Below are positions 6,846 to 17,100 of a DNA stretch of 64,000 nt, piece by piece (within the stretch, counting starts at the first letter, position 1; each line of letters begins with the position of its first letter). The stretch comes from Segatella hominis (GTDB lineage Bacteria > Bacteroidota > Bacteroidia > Bacteroidales > Bacteroidaceae): contig NZ_SGVY01000014.1 in the NCBI RefSeq assembly GCF_004535825.1, positions 1 through 64,000 on the forward strand, in the 5' to 3' direction. The notes under the pieces were generated by a model that made no database searches, was not told where the DNA came from, and was given only the letters and a program-made list of their open reading frames with translations. The translations under genes were made by a program, and so were the position numbers.

Positions 6846-8156
6846 TCACAACAATTCACGAGTCTTGATTTCGAGATATTTATTAAGTACATCAACCGAA
6901 AGAGCCTCGGGCGTGGTAAGCAAAGCCAAGATGCCACGCTGCTTGAGCGAAGAAACGATGAGACGCTGCTCGTAAGCAAACTGCTCGGCAACAACATGAC
7001 GATAATATTCCTCATCACTTTCGGAACGAGTGGCAAGATAGTCTTTCACTTCATGATCCTCAAAGAACACCACCAAAAGACGATGACGGCGGTTGAGCTG
7101 AAGGAGATAAGGCAACTGCCTCTCCATGCTGATGCGATTGGCAAAGTTCGTATAAAGTATCAGGAGTGAACGCTTGGTGATGTGCTGGTTGACCTCTGCC
7201 ACCAAAGCTGAATAATCGGATTCGGCAAAGCGGGTCTGCTGGCGATAAAGCATTTCAAGAATATTCTGCATGTGCCCTGTACGACGGGAGGCTGGAACAA
7301 AATCCTCAAAATGGTCGCTGAACGTTACAACACCTGCCTTGTCTTCCTTTCTCATCGCAATATACGAAAGCACCAGCGAGGCATTGATGGCATAATCAAG
7401 GTAGGTCATACCCCGGAAAGCCTGTTGCATCACCCTACCCTTATCAATGATATTGAAAACCTGCTGAGAACGCTCGTCCTGATATACATTCACCATCAAT
7501 CTGGAAGTGCGGGCTGTGGCTCGCCAGTTGATCAACCGGAAATCATCGCCCGAAACGTAATCCTTGATTTGTTCGAATTCCGTATGATTGCCCACCTTCC
7601 GTATTTTCTTGATACCCATTTCCGCAAGATTGTTGCTCATAGCCAACAATTCATAACGGGTAAGCATCAGATAGGAAGGATACACCTTGACATCACAAGG
7701 CTGGCACAGCGTAAACCGACGCTGCACCAAACCTATCGGTGTGGAAGCGAAAACACGGACATGCCCAAAGGAATAAACTCCACGCTCCGTAGGACGTAGC
7801 TTATACCTGATATTCTTTCCCTCTCCCATCGCCAACTTCAAACGAAAGAGAACATCTCGGCGCTGGAAAACCGGCGGAATCTCATCTATGATTTCCAACC
7901 GAACAGGAAAGGAATAGATACTCTCCACCCGGATGTTCACTTCATTGTCGTCGCCATTGGAAAATCGCTCCGATAAAGTGCGACTGGCCATCATTCCCCG
8001 CTCATGATACAACAGGAATAATTCAACAAAAACCAGAATGACAAGGGCAAGGAACATCCATCTCCCTACATCAAACAGCAGGGGGAAAACATACCCAGCC
8101 CCCGTCATCAAGACCAAGAAGGCAAGTACTATATAAAATCTCTTCGTTAAATACAC
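6846..8156 (-). CDS. DUF58 domain protein
   Basis: The 436-residue protein has two N-terminal membrane helices (about 8-25 and 33-50). An immunoglobulin-like stretch follows, then the DUF58 signature with QIKDYVSGDDFRLINWRATAR near residues 196-216. The remainder looks like a von Willebrand A-like fold. DUF58 proteins are nearly always encoded beside a MoxR ATPase and are thought to be its client or partner at the membrane; the biochemical role is unknown. Here it is the last gene of a minus-strand cluster, 44 bases after moxR, with a heptamer repeat in the gap. Confidence 0.9.
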   Translation of the reverse strand: MYLTKRFYIVLAFLVLMTGAGYVFPLLFDVGRWMFLALVILVFVELFLLYHERGMMASRTLSERFSNGDDNEVNIRVESIYSFPVRLEIIDEIPPVFQRRDVLFRLKLAMGEGKNIRYKLRPTERGVYSFGHVRVFASTPIGLVQRRFTLCQPCDVKVYPSYLMLTRYELLAMSNNLAEMGIKKIRKVGNHTEFEQIKDYVSGDDFRLINWRATARTSRLMVNVYQDERSQQVFNIIDKGRVMQQAFRGMTYLDYAINASLVLSYIAMRKEDKAGVVTFSDHFEDFVPASRRTGHMQNILEMLYRQQTRFAESDYSALVAEVNQHITKRSLLILYTNFANRISMERQLPYLLQLNRRHRLLVVFFEDHEVKDYLATRSESDEEYYRHVVAEQFAYEQRLIVSSLKQRGILALLTTPEALSVDVLNKYLEIKTRELL

Positions 8157-8166
8157 CTTAAATCAA

Positions 8167-8200
8167 TTGAATTCTTCACTCTTCGTTCTTCACTCTTCAC
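8167..8200 (-). repeat. GTGAAGA heptamer repeat, copy A
   Basis: Read on the minus strand, this 34-base stretch is made of heptamers GTGAAGA, GTGAAGA, ACGAAGA, GTGAAGA followed by ATTCAA. It starts immediately after the MoxR stop codon. A relative with the heptamers in a different order lies at 59118-59151, also just after a gene end. Confidence 0.85.
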
Positions 8201-9166
8201 TTACTTCGGCACCTCCACCTTATCTATCAGCCGTTGTGCCACCTTATAAGCCGTATAGCCTTCCATCTCAGCTTCTGCCGTAAGCATGAGTCGATGCTGC
8301 AAGATAGATGGTGTTACGAACTTGATGTCTTCTGGAGTGACAAAATCACGACCTTGCAAAAGAGCGTATGCCTTGCTCGCCTGCAACATGGCAACTGAGG
8401 CACGAGGGGAAGCACCCAGATAAACGGCACGTGTGGTGCGGGTCTGCTGAACGATCTGTGTGATATAACGCAGAAGGCTCTCATCAACAACGACAAGGTG
8501 CATATAAGAGCGCAACTGGAGCAATTCTTTCTTTGTCAACACAGGTTGGATATCAGTCAGTTTCACCAAATCAGTTTGATGTTCATGGCGCTTCAATATT
8601 TCCAGTTCTTCATCAGCCGTAGGATAACCCATCGTTACTTTCATGAGAAATCTGTCGAGCTGCGCTTCGGGTAAGCGATAAGTTCCTTCTTGTTCCACAG
8701 GATTCTGGGTAGCAAGGATGGTATAAAGGTCACCCATCTTGTGGGTACAGCCATCTATGCTGACCTGACGTTCTTCCATCACCTCGAAAAGAGCAGCCTG
8801 AGTCTTTGCTGGTGCACGGTTGATTTCATCTACCAATACAATATCAGCAAACACAGGACCTTCATGGAACTCAAACTCCTGATTCTTGACATTGAAAATA
8901 TTTGTACCCAACACATCACTCGGCATCAAGTCGGGAGTAAACTGTACACGACTAAACTTGGCATCTACCAACCGGGCCATCAATCGCGCCAAAAGGGTTT
9001 TGGCAACTCCAGGCACACCCTCCAAGAGCACATGACCATTAGCCAAGAGGCAAGTCAAGACCAGATCCACCGCCTTGTCCTGTCCTACTATCACCTTGGA
9101 TATTTCTTCACGAAGACACTCTATCTTTTCTGAAAAAAGAGTCAAATCCAATCTTTGTTCTTCCAT
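8201..9166 (-). CDS. MoxR-family AAA+ ATPase
   Basis: The 321-residue protein shows Walker A GVPGVAKT (50-57) and Walker B IVLVDEIN (109-116). It also has the MoxR-typical [20 protein letters not shown] run, sensor-1 LATQNP and a C-terminal lid with [10 protein letters not shown]. MoxR ATPases act as chaperone-like remodelling factors for partner proteins, often with VWA-type or DUF58 partners. The gene lies between the DUF4350 and DUF58 genes on the same strand. In this arrangement it is likely the motor of the cluster; the substrate is unknown. Confidence 0.95.
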   Translation of the reverse strand: MEEQRLDLTLFSEKIECLREEISKVIVGQDKAVDLVLTCLLANGHVLLEGVPGVAKTLLARLMARLVDAKFSRVQFTPDLMPSDVLGTNIFNVKNQEFEFHEGPVFADIVLVDEINRAPAKTQAALFEVMEERQVSIDGCTHKMGDLYTILATQNPVEQEGTYRLPEAQLDRFLMKVTMGYPTADEELEILKRHEHQTDLVKLTDIQPVLTKKELLQLRSYMHLVVVDESLLRYITQIVQQTRTTRAVYLGASPRASVAMLQASKAYALLQGRDFVTPEDIKFVTPSILQHRLMLTAEAEMEGYTAYKVAQRLIDKVEVPK

Positions 9167-9212
9167 TGTTTCCTATGATTTTAAATAAAAGACTTACTTT
9201 TCTTATCCTACG

Positions 9213-10601
9213 CTAACCATTCTTAGCGTGCCTAACTATAGTATCCATTGCATCTATCAAACTCCGCATTTCTTCAACTGAGATATTGCCCTCCGAATGT
9301 AGGACCAAGCGAATTTGTCGAATCACCTTCTTCAATCTATCGCTGTTCATACCAGTTTTCTCGGCAAGGAGCAGATATTCACGGTCATCAGTATTCACAT
9401 CAGATATGTCCACACCAGCCGTTTTTCTCAATTCCTCTGCGAAGAGTTTAAACTTTTTCCTGACCAAATCCACATGATCCTTACGTTGATAGTAGAGTGT
9501 TCCAATGAGTTGGATAAACTCCAAAGACCGATTGGCAGGCTTCGACAGGATAGGGATGACCCGTTGCCTACGACGAGCGGTAAATATCATAAAGAGAACG
9601 ACACCCAACAGCGCAAGATAAAGAGCCCATCGCAATGGTGGGCGCTTGATGAACTCCCGGAATGGAGATTGCTCCGCCACAAGCATGGCATCGGTCTTGA
9701 CATACGCCTCCGTTCTATACACTGGCAAATCCGCCAGATAAGACATCAATCGGAATATATAGACAAATGTGTTGCCTTCCAACATTCCATAGTTGGTGAA
9801 AAGCAATGGCGAAGAGACGAAAATGACCTCACCCTTTCCATACGGAACAGACACCGCCGTAGGTACTTTCTTGATGGCGAAAGTATCGATTCGTTCTATC
9901 CTTTCTTTTTCATCCACAATAGTGTCAAAGCCAGTAAAATCTCCGACATACAAAGAGTCTTGTCTGTAATCATACCCTGCCGTTGACAAAGTATAAGCCA
10001 GTCTTTTCACCTTTGGAACAGAATCCACGAAAAGGGTTCCACCTACCATATTGTAGAACATTCTATAAGACTGAGCTGCATACATCGTCTCCCGGTTATT
10101 CCAATAAATGGTATCGTACATATCATTGTCATGCGCTTTGAGACCGGCTAAGATGCCACGCAACGAAAAGTACGTTCCGTCTTCTATTCTCACATTGAAG
10201 GTACGTTCCAATTCATCCACCACTACCGTATCGGCATTCCGACCATCATCAAAACTACTTGAAGCAACCACCATGACCTTGCCTCCACGGCGAGCGATAT
10301 TGCAGAGATACTTGACATCCAACTGTTTCAAATTTTGCTGATCCACGACCATCAACACGGAGATTTTCTCCTTGGCATGCTCCTGATCAAGTTGGAAAAA
10401 CGTCTTTTTCGTCACATGATAACCATTGGGCAAAGATTGGGTCAAGACACTGTCAAAGACAAAACAGCCCAAAGGTTGCTTATCTACATGGCTAAAGGTA
10501 GGAGACCATACGAACTTCTTGGGCAGATTGACTTGCAAAAGACAGAACAGCACAAAGAGGACTAACATGACAAAAAGGAAATTACGACTACTTTTCATCA
10601 C
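9213..10601 (-). CDS. DUF4350 domain membrane protein
   Basis: The 462-residue protein has an N-terminal membrane anchor (about 7-23) and a periplasmic DUF4350-type domain (about 50-280). The domain includes LMVVDQQNL and RRGGKVMVVASS, which resemble a class I glutamine amidotransferase-like fold. A second membrane helix (about 327-343) precedes a cytoplasmic tail of about 110 residues. The start codon overlaps the end of the DUF4129 gene by 14 bases, suggesting coupled translation. Genes of this family sit in MoxR-DUF58 clusters; the function is not known. Confidence 0.8.
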   Translation of the reverse strand: MMKSSRNFLFVMLVLFVLFCLLQVNLPKKFVWSPTFSHVDKQPLGCFVFDSVLTQSLPNGYHVTKKTFFQLDQEHAKEKISVLMVVDQQNLKQLDVKYLCNIARRGGKVMVVASSSFDDGRNADTVVVDELERTFNVRIEDGTYFSLRGILAGLKAHDNDMYDTIYWNNRETMYAAQSYRMFYNMVGGTLFVDSVPKVKRLAYTLSTAGYDYRQDSLYVGDFTGFDTIVDEKERIERIDTFAIKKVPTAVSVPYGKGEVIFVSSPLLFTNYGMLEGNTFVYIFRLMSYLADLPVYRTEAYVKTDAMLVAEQSPFREFIKRPPLRWALYLALLGVVLFMIFTARRRQRVIPILSKPANRSLEFIQLIGTLYYQRKDHVDLVRKKFKLFAEELRKTAGVDISDVNTDDREYLLLAEKTGMNSDRLKKVIRQIRLVLHSEGNISVEEMRSLIDAMDTIVRHAKNG

Positions 10602-11274
10602 GACCTCCTTCCTTCTTGAAAGTTCCTACATTTTGTTCGGCAGAACCATCTCTATCTGAGTTCTTTACAAAGTTATCCACACTTGCCTGCAGATTGTGCA
10701 TATCTCGAATCATGTCCTTGTCAGCACCAAAGCCACCATAGCGAATTCGCACAAACAGACTGGTCATTCTCTTGAAGTCGGCCTGTCGGAACTCAAACGT
10801 ATATTGAGTAGGAGTCTTGAAAGGTTGCCACTCTATTTGGTGATAGTCACTCAAAGACTTCAATGTCTGAAGATACATCAATCGCAATGCCTCACGGAAA
10901 TTCTCATTCTCCAATGCTTTTTTTATTTCACTTGGGAAATCAATGCCATATATCGTATCTTCCGTAACCTCGTATTCCATCGGTTTCCTTCGTCCTGAAC
11001 GAGCGAACAGCTCAGGATGCTTCCACAAGAGGAACGCCAAGACTGCTCCCAATGCCGCCAATCCGATACATATCCATAAAGTGTCATGATGGTCCTGATA
11101 GAAATTGCTGCCAAAGATATTCTCGAAAAATTCGTTCAGCCTTTTCGCTATCCAGTCCATCAAGCTATCTTGGGAAGGCACTAACTCTCGACCATAAGCG
11201 TAATCGTCATCCCGCCGCCAAACTTGCAGTCGGGCGGTATCAATAACCAAGGTGTCGGAAGGATTGGAAAACAT
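10588..11274 (-). CDS. DUF4129 domain membrane protein
   Basis: The 228-residue protein has one clear membrane helix (about 67-84, LWICIGLAALGAVLAFLLW). The DUF4129-type C-terminal half contains FREALRLMYLQTLKSL, TPTQYTFEF and FVRIRYGGFGADKD, which are hallmark positions of the family. DUF4129 domains are found with MoxR and with transglutaminase-like proteins. It overlaps DUF4350 and follows the multi-pass protein by 37 bases, as part of one transcription unit. Confidence 0.85.
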   Translation of the reverse strand: MFSNPSDTLVIDTARLQVWRRDDDYAYGRELVPSQDSLMDWIAKRLNEFFENIFGSNFYQDHHDTLWICIGLAALGAVLAFLLWKHPELFARSGRRKPMEYEVTEDTIYGIDFPSEIKKALENENFREALRLMYLQTLKSLSDYHQIEWQPFKTPTQYTFEFRQADFKRMTSLFVRIRYGGFGADKDMIRDMHNLQASVDNFVKNSDRDGSAEQNVGTFKKEGGRDEK

Positions 11275-11311
11275 ATCTCTCTACAACAAATATAAATAAT
11301 GTATAAAATGA

Positions 11312-12292
11312 TTAGACTTTGAATAGATCGTCATCATCCTGACTCTTGTCTGCCATTTCCTCAAAATCGTCAATACCTTGACCAACAGACATATCATCAA
11401 GTTTCTCAGCGGCATGACTATAGAGATAACCCGTACTGATAAAAAACAAGTTGTAAATCAAATAAGAGCCTATCCACATGACAACGCCAAAGATATATTG
11501 GAGAATAACAAAGGCAACACTACCAACAAATGTTTCCTCACCTGCATAAGCCTGCACGAATAGCGTCTTGACAAAGACACACACCTCCCAAGGCATGACA
11601 AAGACAAAAGAAACGACATTCGACAACAGGCTCAAGACAAATCCCAAGCCAAAGATTCCTCCCCATGTGCTCCATCCCAAGCGAAAGCCACGAACATAAG
11701 CCCGCCATACAGAGATATCCTCAAATATATAGGTAGGTGTAACCAATATCAAAGGTACACCAAAAGCAACGACCGCCGCTACTGCCAAGAAGCAAAAGAT
11801 GGCTGTCATCGCTCCAGAATTTATCGCTACCCCTAAAGCTATCACGGTAAAAAAGACTGCCAAGAACGCGATGCCTATCAGAGAACCAACCAGTCCGCAT
11901 TTGAACAAACGCCAAGCATTTCGGCGGAAAGAAGGTTTCAACTCCTGGAAAGTAACACCTTGCAAGCCATCGTCATGAGCATTATAAAACTGCATCATAG
12001 AAAACACAACCGTTCCTATCCAAATATAAGCTGCCAAAGAAGTTGGCAACAAGAGGGCGTAAGAAAAGAGCATACTGTAACTGAGTTCATCATCAAACAT
12101 GGAATTACCAGAACTAACATCCACCATATTTTGCATCAAACTGTTCAGCGACAAGGCTCCTACGAATGCCAACGGCAAGATACCATACAAAGCATAACGA
12201 AGCAGTATTTTCCAATTCTGCTTGACAAACTCGAAAGTGACATTAAACTTCTCTCCGAAATCCCTCTCTTTGTAAAATACGATTTTATCCAT
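11312..12292 (-). CDS. Multi-pass membrane protein, unknown function
   Basis: The 326-residue protein has about six membrane helices (roughly 32-52, 74-96, 131-155, 160-187, 213-238, 258-285) and an acidic tail rich in Asp (DKSQDDDDLFKV). The helices are Gly/Ala/Phe-rich with no catalytic motif that I can see. It does not match a family I can name with confidence; it has the general look of membrane proteins that accompany SpoIIM and DUF4129 genes in Bacteroidetes. It lies 87 bases after the SpoIIM-like gene. Confidence 0.7.
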   Translation of the reverse strand: MDKIVFYKERDFGEKFNVTFEFVKQNWKILLRYALYGILPLAFVGALSLNSLMQNMVDVSSGNSMFDDELSYSMLFSYALLLPTSLAAYIWIGTVVFSMMQFYNAHDDGLQGVTFQELKPSFRRNAWRLFKCGLVGSLIGIAFLAVFFTVIALGVAINSGAMTAIFCFLAVAAVVAFGVPLILVTPTYIFEDISVWRAYVRGFRLGWSTWGGIFGLGFVLSLLSNVVSFVFVMPWEVCVFVKTLFVQAYAGEETFVGSVAFVILQYIFGVVMWIGSYLIYNLFFISTGYLYSHAAEKLDDMSVGQGIDDFEEMADKSQDDDDLFKV

Positions 12293-12379
12293 AAGCTATC
12301 TTTATTAAATAATTCAAAACTGACTGGTTCTTAATGAATGAAGTTGTAATCTAAAGGACATTCTTTTCTGCCTATCAAC

Positions 12380-13339
12380 TTACTTTTTCTTCTGCCGATG
12401 TCTGATCTGGGGTAAAACCACAAAATAACCTATGACAAAGACGAAAGAGACGATGATAATCGACAAGCGAAAATAATTAGAAATTTCCGTATGTCGTGTT
12501 ACAAATCCTTCGATAAAACCAGCGAATATAAATATAGGTACAGTACCGACAATAATCTTCATTCCCCTTTTCGCACCATGACGAAAAGATACGATACGCG
12601 AATACGTGCCAGGTAACAGCCAGCTGTTACCCATCGCCAACCCTGCCGCTCCTGCAATAATCAATGCAGAAATCTCAAGTGTTCCATGAAGGAAAACGGC
12701 AAGAAAAGATTCATACAAGAGACCATGCTGGGCGAAGAATGTCTCAAAGCATCCCAACATCACACTGTTTTGGAATATCAGAAAACCCGTGGCGATACTG
12801 GTAAATATACCAGAAACAAATTCCAGGAATGACACACTAATGTTATTGAGGGTAATGCCCAAGAACATATTCAGTTCATCTCCACCATCATAAACCGCCA
12901 TCGGTTTTCCATCCTTGATATTCTGCAATGTCATATCCACATAATAATCTCCCAATATAATACGACAAAAGTCGGTATCAAAGCATTGGGATACCACACC
13001 GATGAATACACTGATGAAGAATATGCAGAAAGAAGCCAAAAGTAACTTTCGAGCCTCAAACATCGTCAAAGGAACTTCCTGCGTCCAAAACGTAATCAGG
13101 CGAGACCACTTCTCCCGTTTGTTACGATAAATGGAATTATGAAGGCTTGAAGCCAGATTGTTGAGATAAAGGGTAATACGAGAATTAGGGTAATGTGTTT
13201 GCGCAAAAGCCAAGTCAGATGTAAGGTCGGTATAAGTATCGGCCAAAACATCCGGCGTTTGGGAAGCGGCATCGTCAATAATGATCTCTGCACGTTGCCA
13301 TTTATCTATGTTATTTCTTATAAAGGCAAATTCTTTCAC
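12380..13339 (-). CDS. SpoIIM-like (stage II sporulation protein M family) membrane protein
   Basis: The 319-residue protein has a cytoplasmic N-terminal helical part. The membrane domain contains motifs of the SpoIIM/DUF95 family: FLGITLNNISVSFLEFVSGIFTS, FLHGTLEISALIIAGAAGLAMG and a late GTVPIFIFAGFIEGFVTR. The conserved HGxxE (HGTLE) is present. Non-sporulating Bacteroidetes carry this gene in MoxR clusters, so the name does not imply sporulation. It is the first minus-strand gene of the cluster, with its own promoter at 13401-13431. Confidence 0.88.
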   Translation of the reverse strand: MKEFAFIRNNIDKWQRAEIIIDDAASQTPDVLADTYTDLTSDLAFAQTHYPNSRITLYLNNLASSLHNSIYRNKREKWSRLITFWTQEVPLTMFEARKLLLASFCIFFISVFIGVVSQCFDTDFCRIILGDYYVDMTLQNIKDGKPMAVYDGGDELNMFLGITLNNISVSFLEFVSGIFTSIATGFLIFQNSVMLGCFETFFAQHGLLYESFLAVFLHGTLEISALIIAGAAGLAMGNSWLLPGTYSRIVSFRHGAKRGMKIIVGTVPIFIFAGFIEGFVTRHTEISNYFRLSIIIVSFVFVIGYFVVLPQIRHRQKKK

Positions 13340-13394
13340 AATTCTTTTATTATAAGGGAAAATTCGGTTACGATTATTTTATTTTTCCTAAAAA

Positions 13395-13428
13395 TTGATG
13401 CAAATTTAAGTAATTATTCTTATATTTG
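13395..13428 (+). promoter_or_regulatory. Promoter of the RDD gene
   Basis: TTG (13395-13397), 23 bases, then TATATTTG (13421-13428). The expected start is near 13435, about 33 bases before the ATG. It overlaps the divergent promoter at 13401-13431. Confidence 0.65.
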
Positions 13429-13431
13429 CAA
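13401..13431 (-). promoter_or_regulatory. Promoter of the SpoIIM-MoxR-DUF58 cluster
   Basis: On the minus strand TTG (13431-13429), 20 bases, then TAAATTTG (13408-13401). The leader to the SpoIIM-like start is about 55 bases. This is the only promoter I see for the six-gene cluster. Confidence 0.7.
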
Positions 13432-13467
13432 ACAATTTAAGCATTATCTTCTTAAAACAATAGAAAA

Positions 13468-14196
13468 ATGACAAATTCAAACATCATAACCAATCAATTT
13501 GTAAGAATCAACCAAACACCAGCGAGTATCGGTGAACGAGTGTTGGCTCGCATCCTTGACACCATATTCATATCTTTTGGATTCACTGGTGTCTATTTTT
13601 TGTTTGATGGGCTTATGGGGAGCATGGACGAAACACGTTGGCTCATGTTCTTATTCTTTATGCTTGTCATATTTATCTGGATGTATGATTTCTGGTGGGA
13701 AACATTAAACAACGGACAGACTCCGGGGAAATATATCATGAAGTTAAGAGTCATCAACAAGAATGGGTCACGACCAACCATGGGTTCTTTTTTCATGAGA
13801 TGGCTTCTCAGCACAATAGACGTAGGATGTGGGGGTATTGGCATGCTCTTCATCATACTCACCAAAAATTCACAACGATTAGGAGACTTGGCAGCAGGAA
13901 CAATGGTCATCAAACTTACCGACATCCGAAAGATACACATCTCCCTGGACGAATTCTATTATGCCAAGAAAGATTACCATCCTGTATATGAGGAAGCCAA
14001 GAATCTCTCACAAGCACAAGTCGCCGTCATAGAGAAAGCCCTGTATTCCTCCAATGGCAACCATGAAAACCAAATAGAGACCTTGGCAGATAAAGTTGCG
14101 AAGTTCCTCAAGGTGCAGCCCAAAGAAAATAGCAAGGAAAAATTCCTTGCTACCATTCTTTATGACTATAATTATTATCTCATGGAATTAATCTAA
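13468..14196 (+). CDS. RDD-family membrane protein
   Basis: The 242-residue protein has the RDD family signature: ERVLARILDTIFI (Arg and Asp near the first helix), two or three membrane helices and NNGQTPGKYIMKLRVINKNG. A later NSQRLGDLAAGTMVIK contains the second conserved Arg-Asp pair. The C-terminal 90 residues are soluble and charged. The family may transport ions or small solutes, but its role is poorly defined. It is divergent from the SpoIIM-MoxR cluster and shares its promoter region, which suggests joint function. It ends one base from the stop codon of the facing gene. Confidence 0.9.
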   Translation: MTNSNIITNQFVRINQTPASIGERVLARILDTIFISFGFTGVYFLFDGLMGSMDETRWLMFLFFMLVIFIWMYDFWWETLNNGQTPGKYIMKLRVINKNGSRPTMGSFFMRWLLSTIDVGCGGIGMLFIILTKNSQRLGDLAAGTMVIKLTDIRKIHISLDEFYYAKKDYHPVYEEAKNLSQAQVAVIEKALYSSNGNHENQIETLADKVAKFLKVQPKENSKEKFLATILYDYNYYLMELI

Positions 14197-14197
14197 A

Positions 14198-17100
14198 CTA
14201 CCCATGCAGGAGCACGGCACCCTCCTGCTTCTTGCCATCCATCAGAATTTTCATCGGATGCTCGAAGCAAACATGGCGCACATACTGCGTTTCCTCTACC
14301 GCCGGCATCGCATCCAATATCTCCTTATTGACGAATCCTCCTTCTTCTGTGTTTGTATCTACCGTAAAGTAACCTACCCCGAAAGAGGTAAGATTCTGGA
14401 AGAAATGGGTGCCCTGACTTGGGTCGATATTATAGTTCTTCAACGCTACTTCTACGATGACACGGGCGGCACTGATATGCGGCCACTTGACCGGAACGCC
14501 TAAATAATGATCGCTTGAACCCCAGCGGCCAGGTCCTATCAAGACGTAATTCTTTCCTTCGGCAAGGAACTTGCGGTTGATTCGTTCTATATCATCAGCC
14601 ACATAGAAATTGTTCATCGCAGAGAACTGATCATCATATTTAACATAGACTACATCTGTGACGTCCTCACTGATTCCATGTCCCAATGAATTGTGGGAAC
14701 GGAGCAGACAATCTGCATCTGGTATCGCCTTCACATCCTCATCAAGCATCTCCTTAGCATCCACTATCGGACGAATCTGGAGAAGATAGAACTCACAGGT
14801 TTTATCATCATTGATATTGCATGCAAACTCGATTTCCACAGGACGGCGCATCGCCTCGGATCCAGATTTCATCGACATCTGCATCAGCTCCGGCAGTGGT
14901 ACCACGCCATGCTGGAGTACACTGGCAAAGGTAATCAGCTTTCTTCCCGTTTCATACACGCCATCATTGATGACCTGATCGTATGGGTCGAAAGTAGAGG
15001 CGATATAGGTAAGACTCTGGTCTTCTACCGCATCCTTCACACGGAGCTTGAGGATATTGAAGCCATCATCCACCTTGAAATCCTCACCCACATGTTTCAT
15101 GTCGAGAGCATAGAACTGGGTTTGGGTATCACGCAAAGCCATCTCCATCTCTGAAGTCTGTAACACTTGGGTTGGATGATAAGGGCAAACTCTCAAGGTT
15201 TGTCCACCATCAACGATATATTTCCCCAATCCAAGAGCCAGACTGGCAATACCTTCCTCCGCCGTTTCGTCGCCAATCGGATAATAATTGAGGGAGCGTA
15301 GCACACCACTCATCGTCGGATAAAACCGGTCGCCATAATTCTTACCCACTACCTGTTGCAGAATAACAGCCATCTTCTCCTGATCAATCACATTGCTGGT
15401 AGCTGTCATATACGCCTTCGAATCACGATAGAAAACAGAAGCATATACTCCCTTTATCGCACAAGCCAACATCTGGAGCATCTGATACTTATCCTCCAGA
15501 TATGGAATCATATAGGTGGAATAAATTCCTGCGAAAGGCTGATAGTGAGCATCCTCAAGAAGCGAACTTGAACGGATGGCTATAGGACTCTTCGTTGCCT
15601 CAAAGAAAGTGAAAAAATCAGCAATCAGGGAATCCGGTAACTGAGCATGAAGGAAATGCTTCAATATCTCATCATCACTTGCATCACTTAAAGCTATCGG
15701 ATAGAGATTATTGCTCATCATAAACTCATCAAAAATATCAGTACAAAGCACGACTGTTTTTGGAATCTGAACAGTGGCATTCTCATACTGATTGAACTCC
15801 GGATGGCGCTTGATGATATTGTCGAGGAAAGCCAGTCCTCTACCCTTTCCACCCAAGGAGCCTTCACCAATACGGGCAAAGTGGGCATACTTATCGAACT
15901 TCATTCTATCAAAGACTGCCACGACTCCAAGATTTTTCATATGACGATATTGCACAATGGCATCAAAGATAATCTGACGGTGGGCATCCACATCTTGAAG
16001 TTTTTGCCAGGTGACATGCTTCAAGAAAGCAGATACAGGGAAGATGGCTCGGGCGCACAACCAACGGCTCATGTGATTACGACTGATGTGATAAAGCATC
16101 GAGTCGTTAGGAATATTGAAAATATTATCCTGCAGTTCCTTTAAACTGCGGATACGCATGATCTCCTCATGAGTTTTCGGATCTCTGAAAATGAAATCTC
16201 CAAAGCCCATGTGTTCCTCCATCAAACGACGCAAATCTACACTCATCTTCTTGGAGTTCTTATCTACAAAACGAAAACCTTCAGCCTCTGCCTTTGCTCG
16301 ATTTTCACTCTCAGAACTCTCGAGGATAAGGGGCACAAAGGAATCATTCTTTCGGATATAACGGAAAAGCTGCAAACCCGCATCTGGACATTTTTCGCGA
16401 CCAAAAGTATCCGTTGCATGCTTTGGTTGCACATCCTCATCCACAACATTACCAAAAGCTTTGGCTGCACTCTTTAAAGGAAAACGAGCATCACTAATGA
16501 CACCAAGGGTATTATCAGAATACTTGTCATATAGTTTTTTTGCCTCTTCATATGTACGTGCCAATACCACTTTCGGACGACCACGCATACGCATGGTAGC
16601 TGCATGACGGTTCAGCGCTTCTTTGGAGAAGTTCTTACTCTGTTCAAGAATATAATTATAAAGATTTGGCAGAATAGAACTATAGAAACGTATAGAATCT
16701 TCTACCAAAAGTATCATCTGGACACCTGCCTCCTGAATATCATGCTCCAAATTCATCTTATCCTCTATCAACTTAATAATAGAAAGGATCAAGTTGGTAT
16801 TACCCAACCAACAGAATACATAATCGAAGATGCTCAAATCCTCATTCTGCATACGCTTGGTAATACCATGAGAGAATGGAGTCAACACAACACAGTGAAT
16901 ATTAGGAAACTTACCTTTGATATCGCGGGCAACATCGAAAGCATCATTATCAGCATTACCTGGCATACAAATCACCAGATCTACAATTGTAGAACGCAAG
17001 ACTCCAGCTGCCTCTTCTGTGGTAGAAACTTGGGTAAAAGTTGGCGGATAACGTAATCCTAACTCCATATACTCATTGTATATCTTTTCTTCAATACGCC

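Noticed and set aside
12380-13339. Evidence for sporulation
   Set aside because: The SpoIIM family is broad and common in non-sporulating Bacteroidetes beside MoxR genes.
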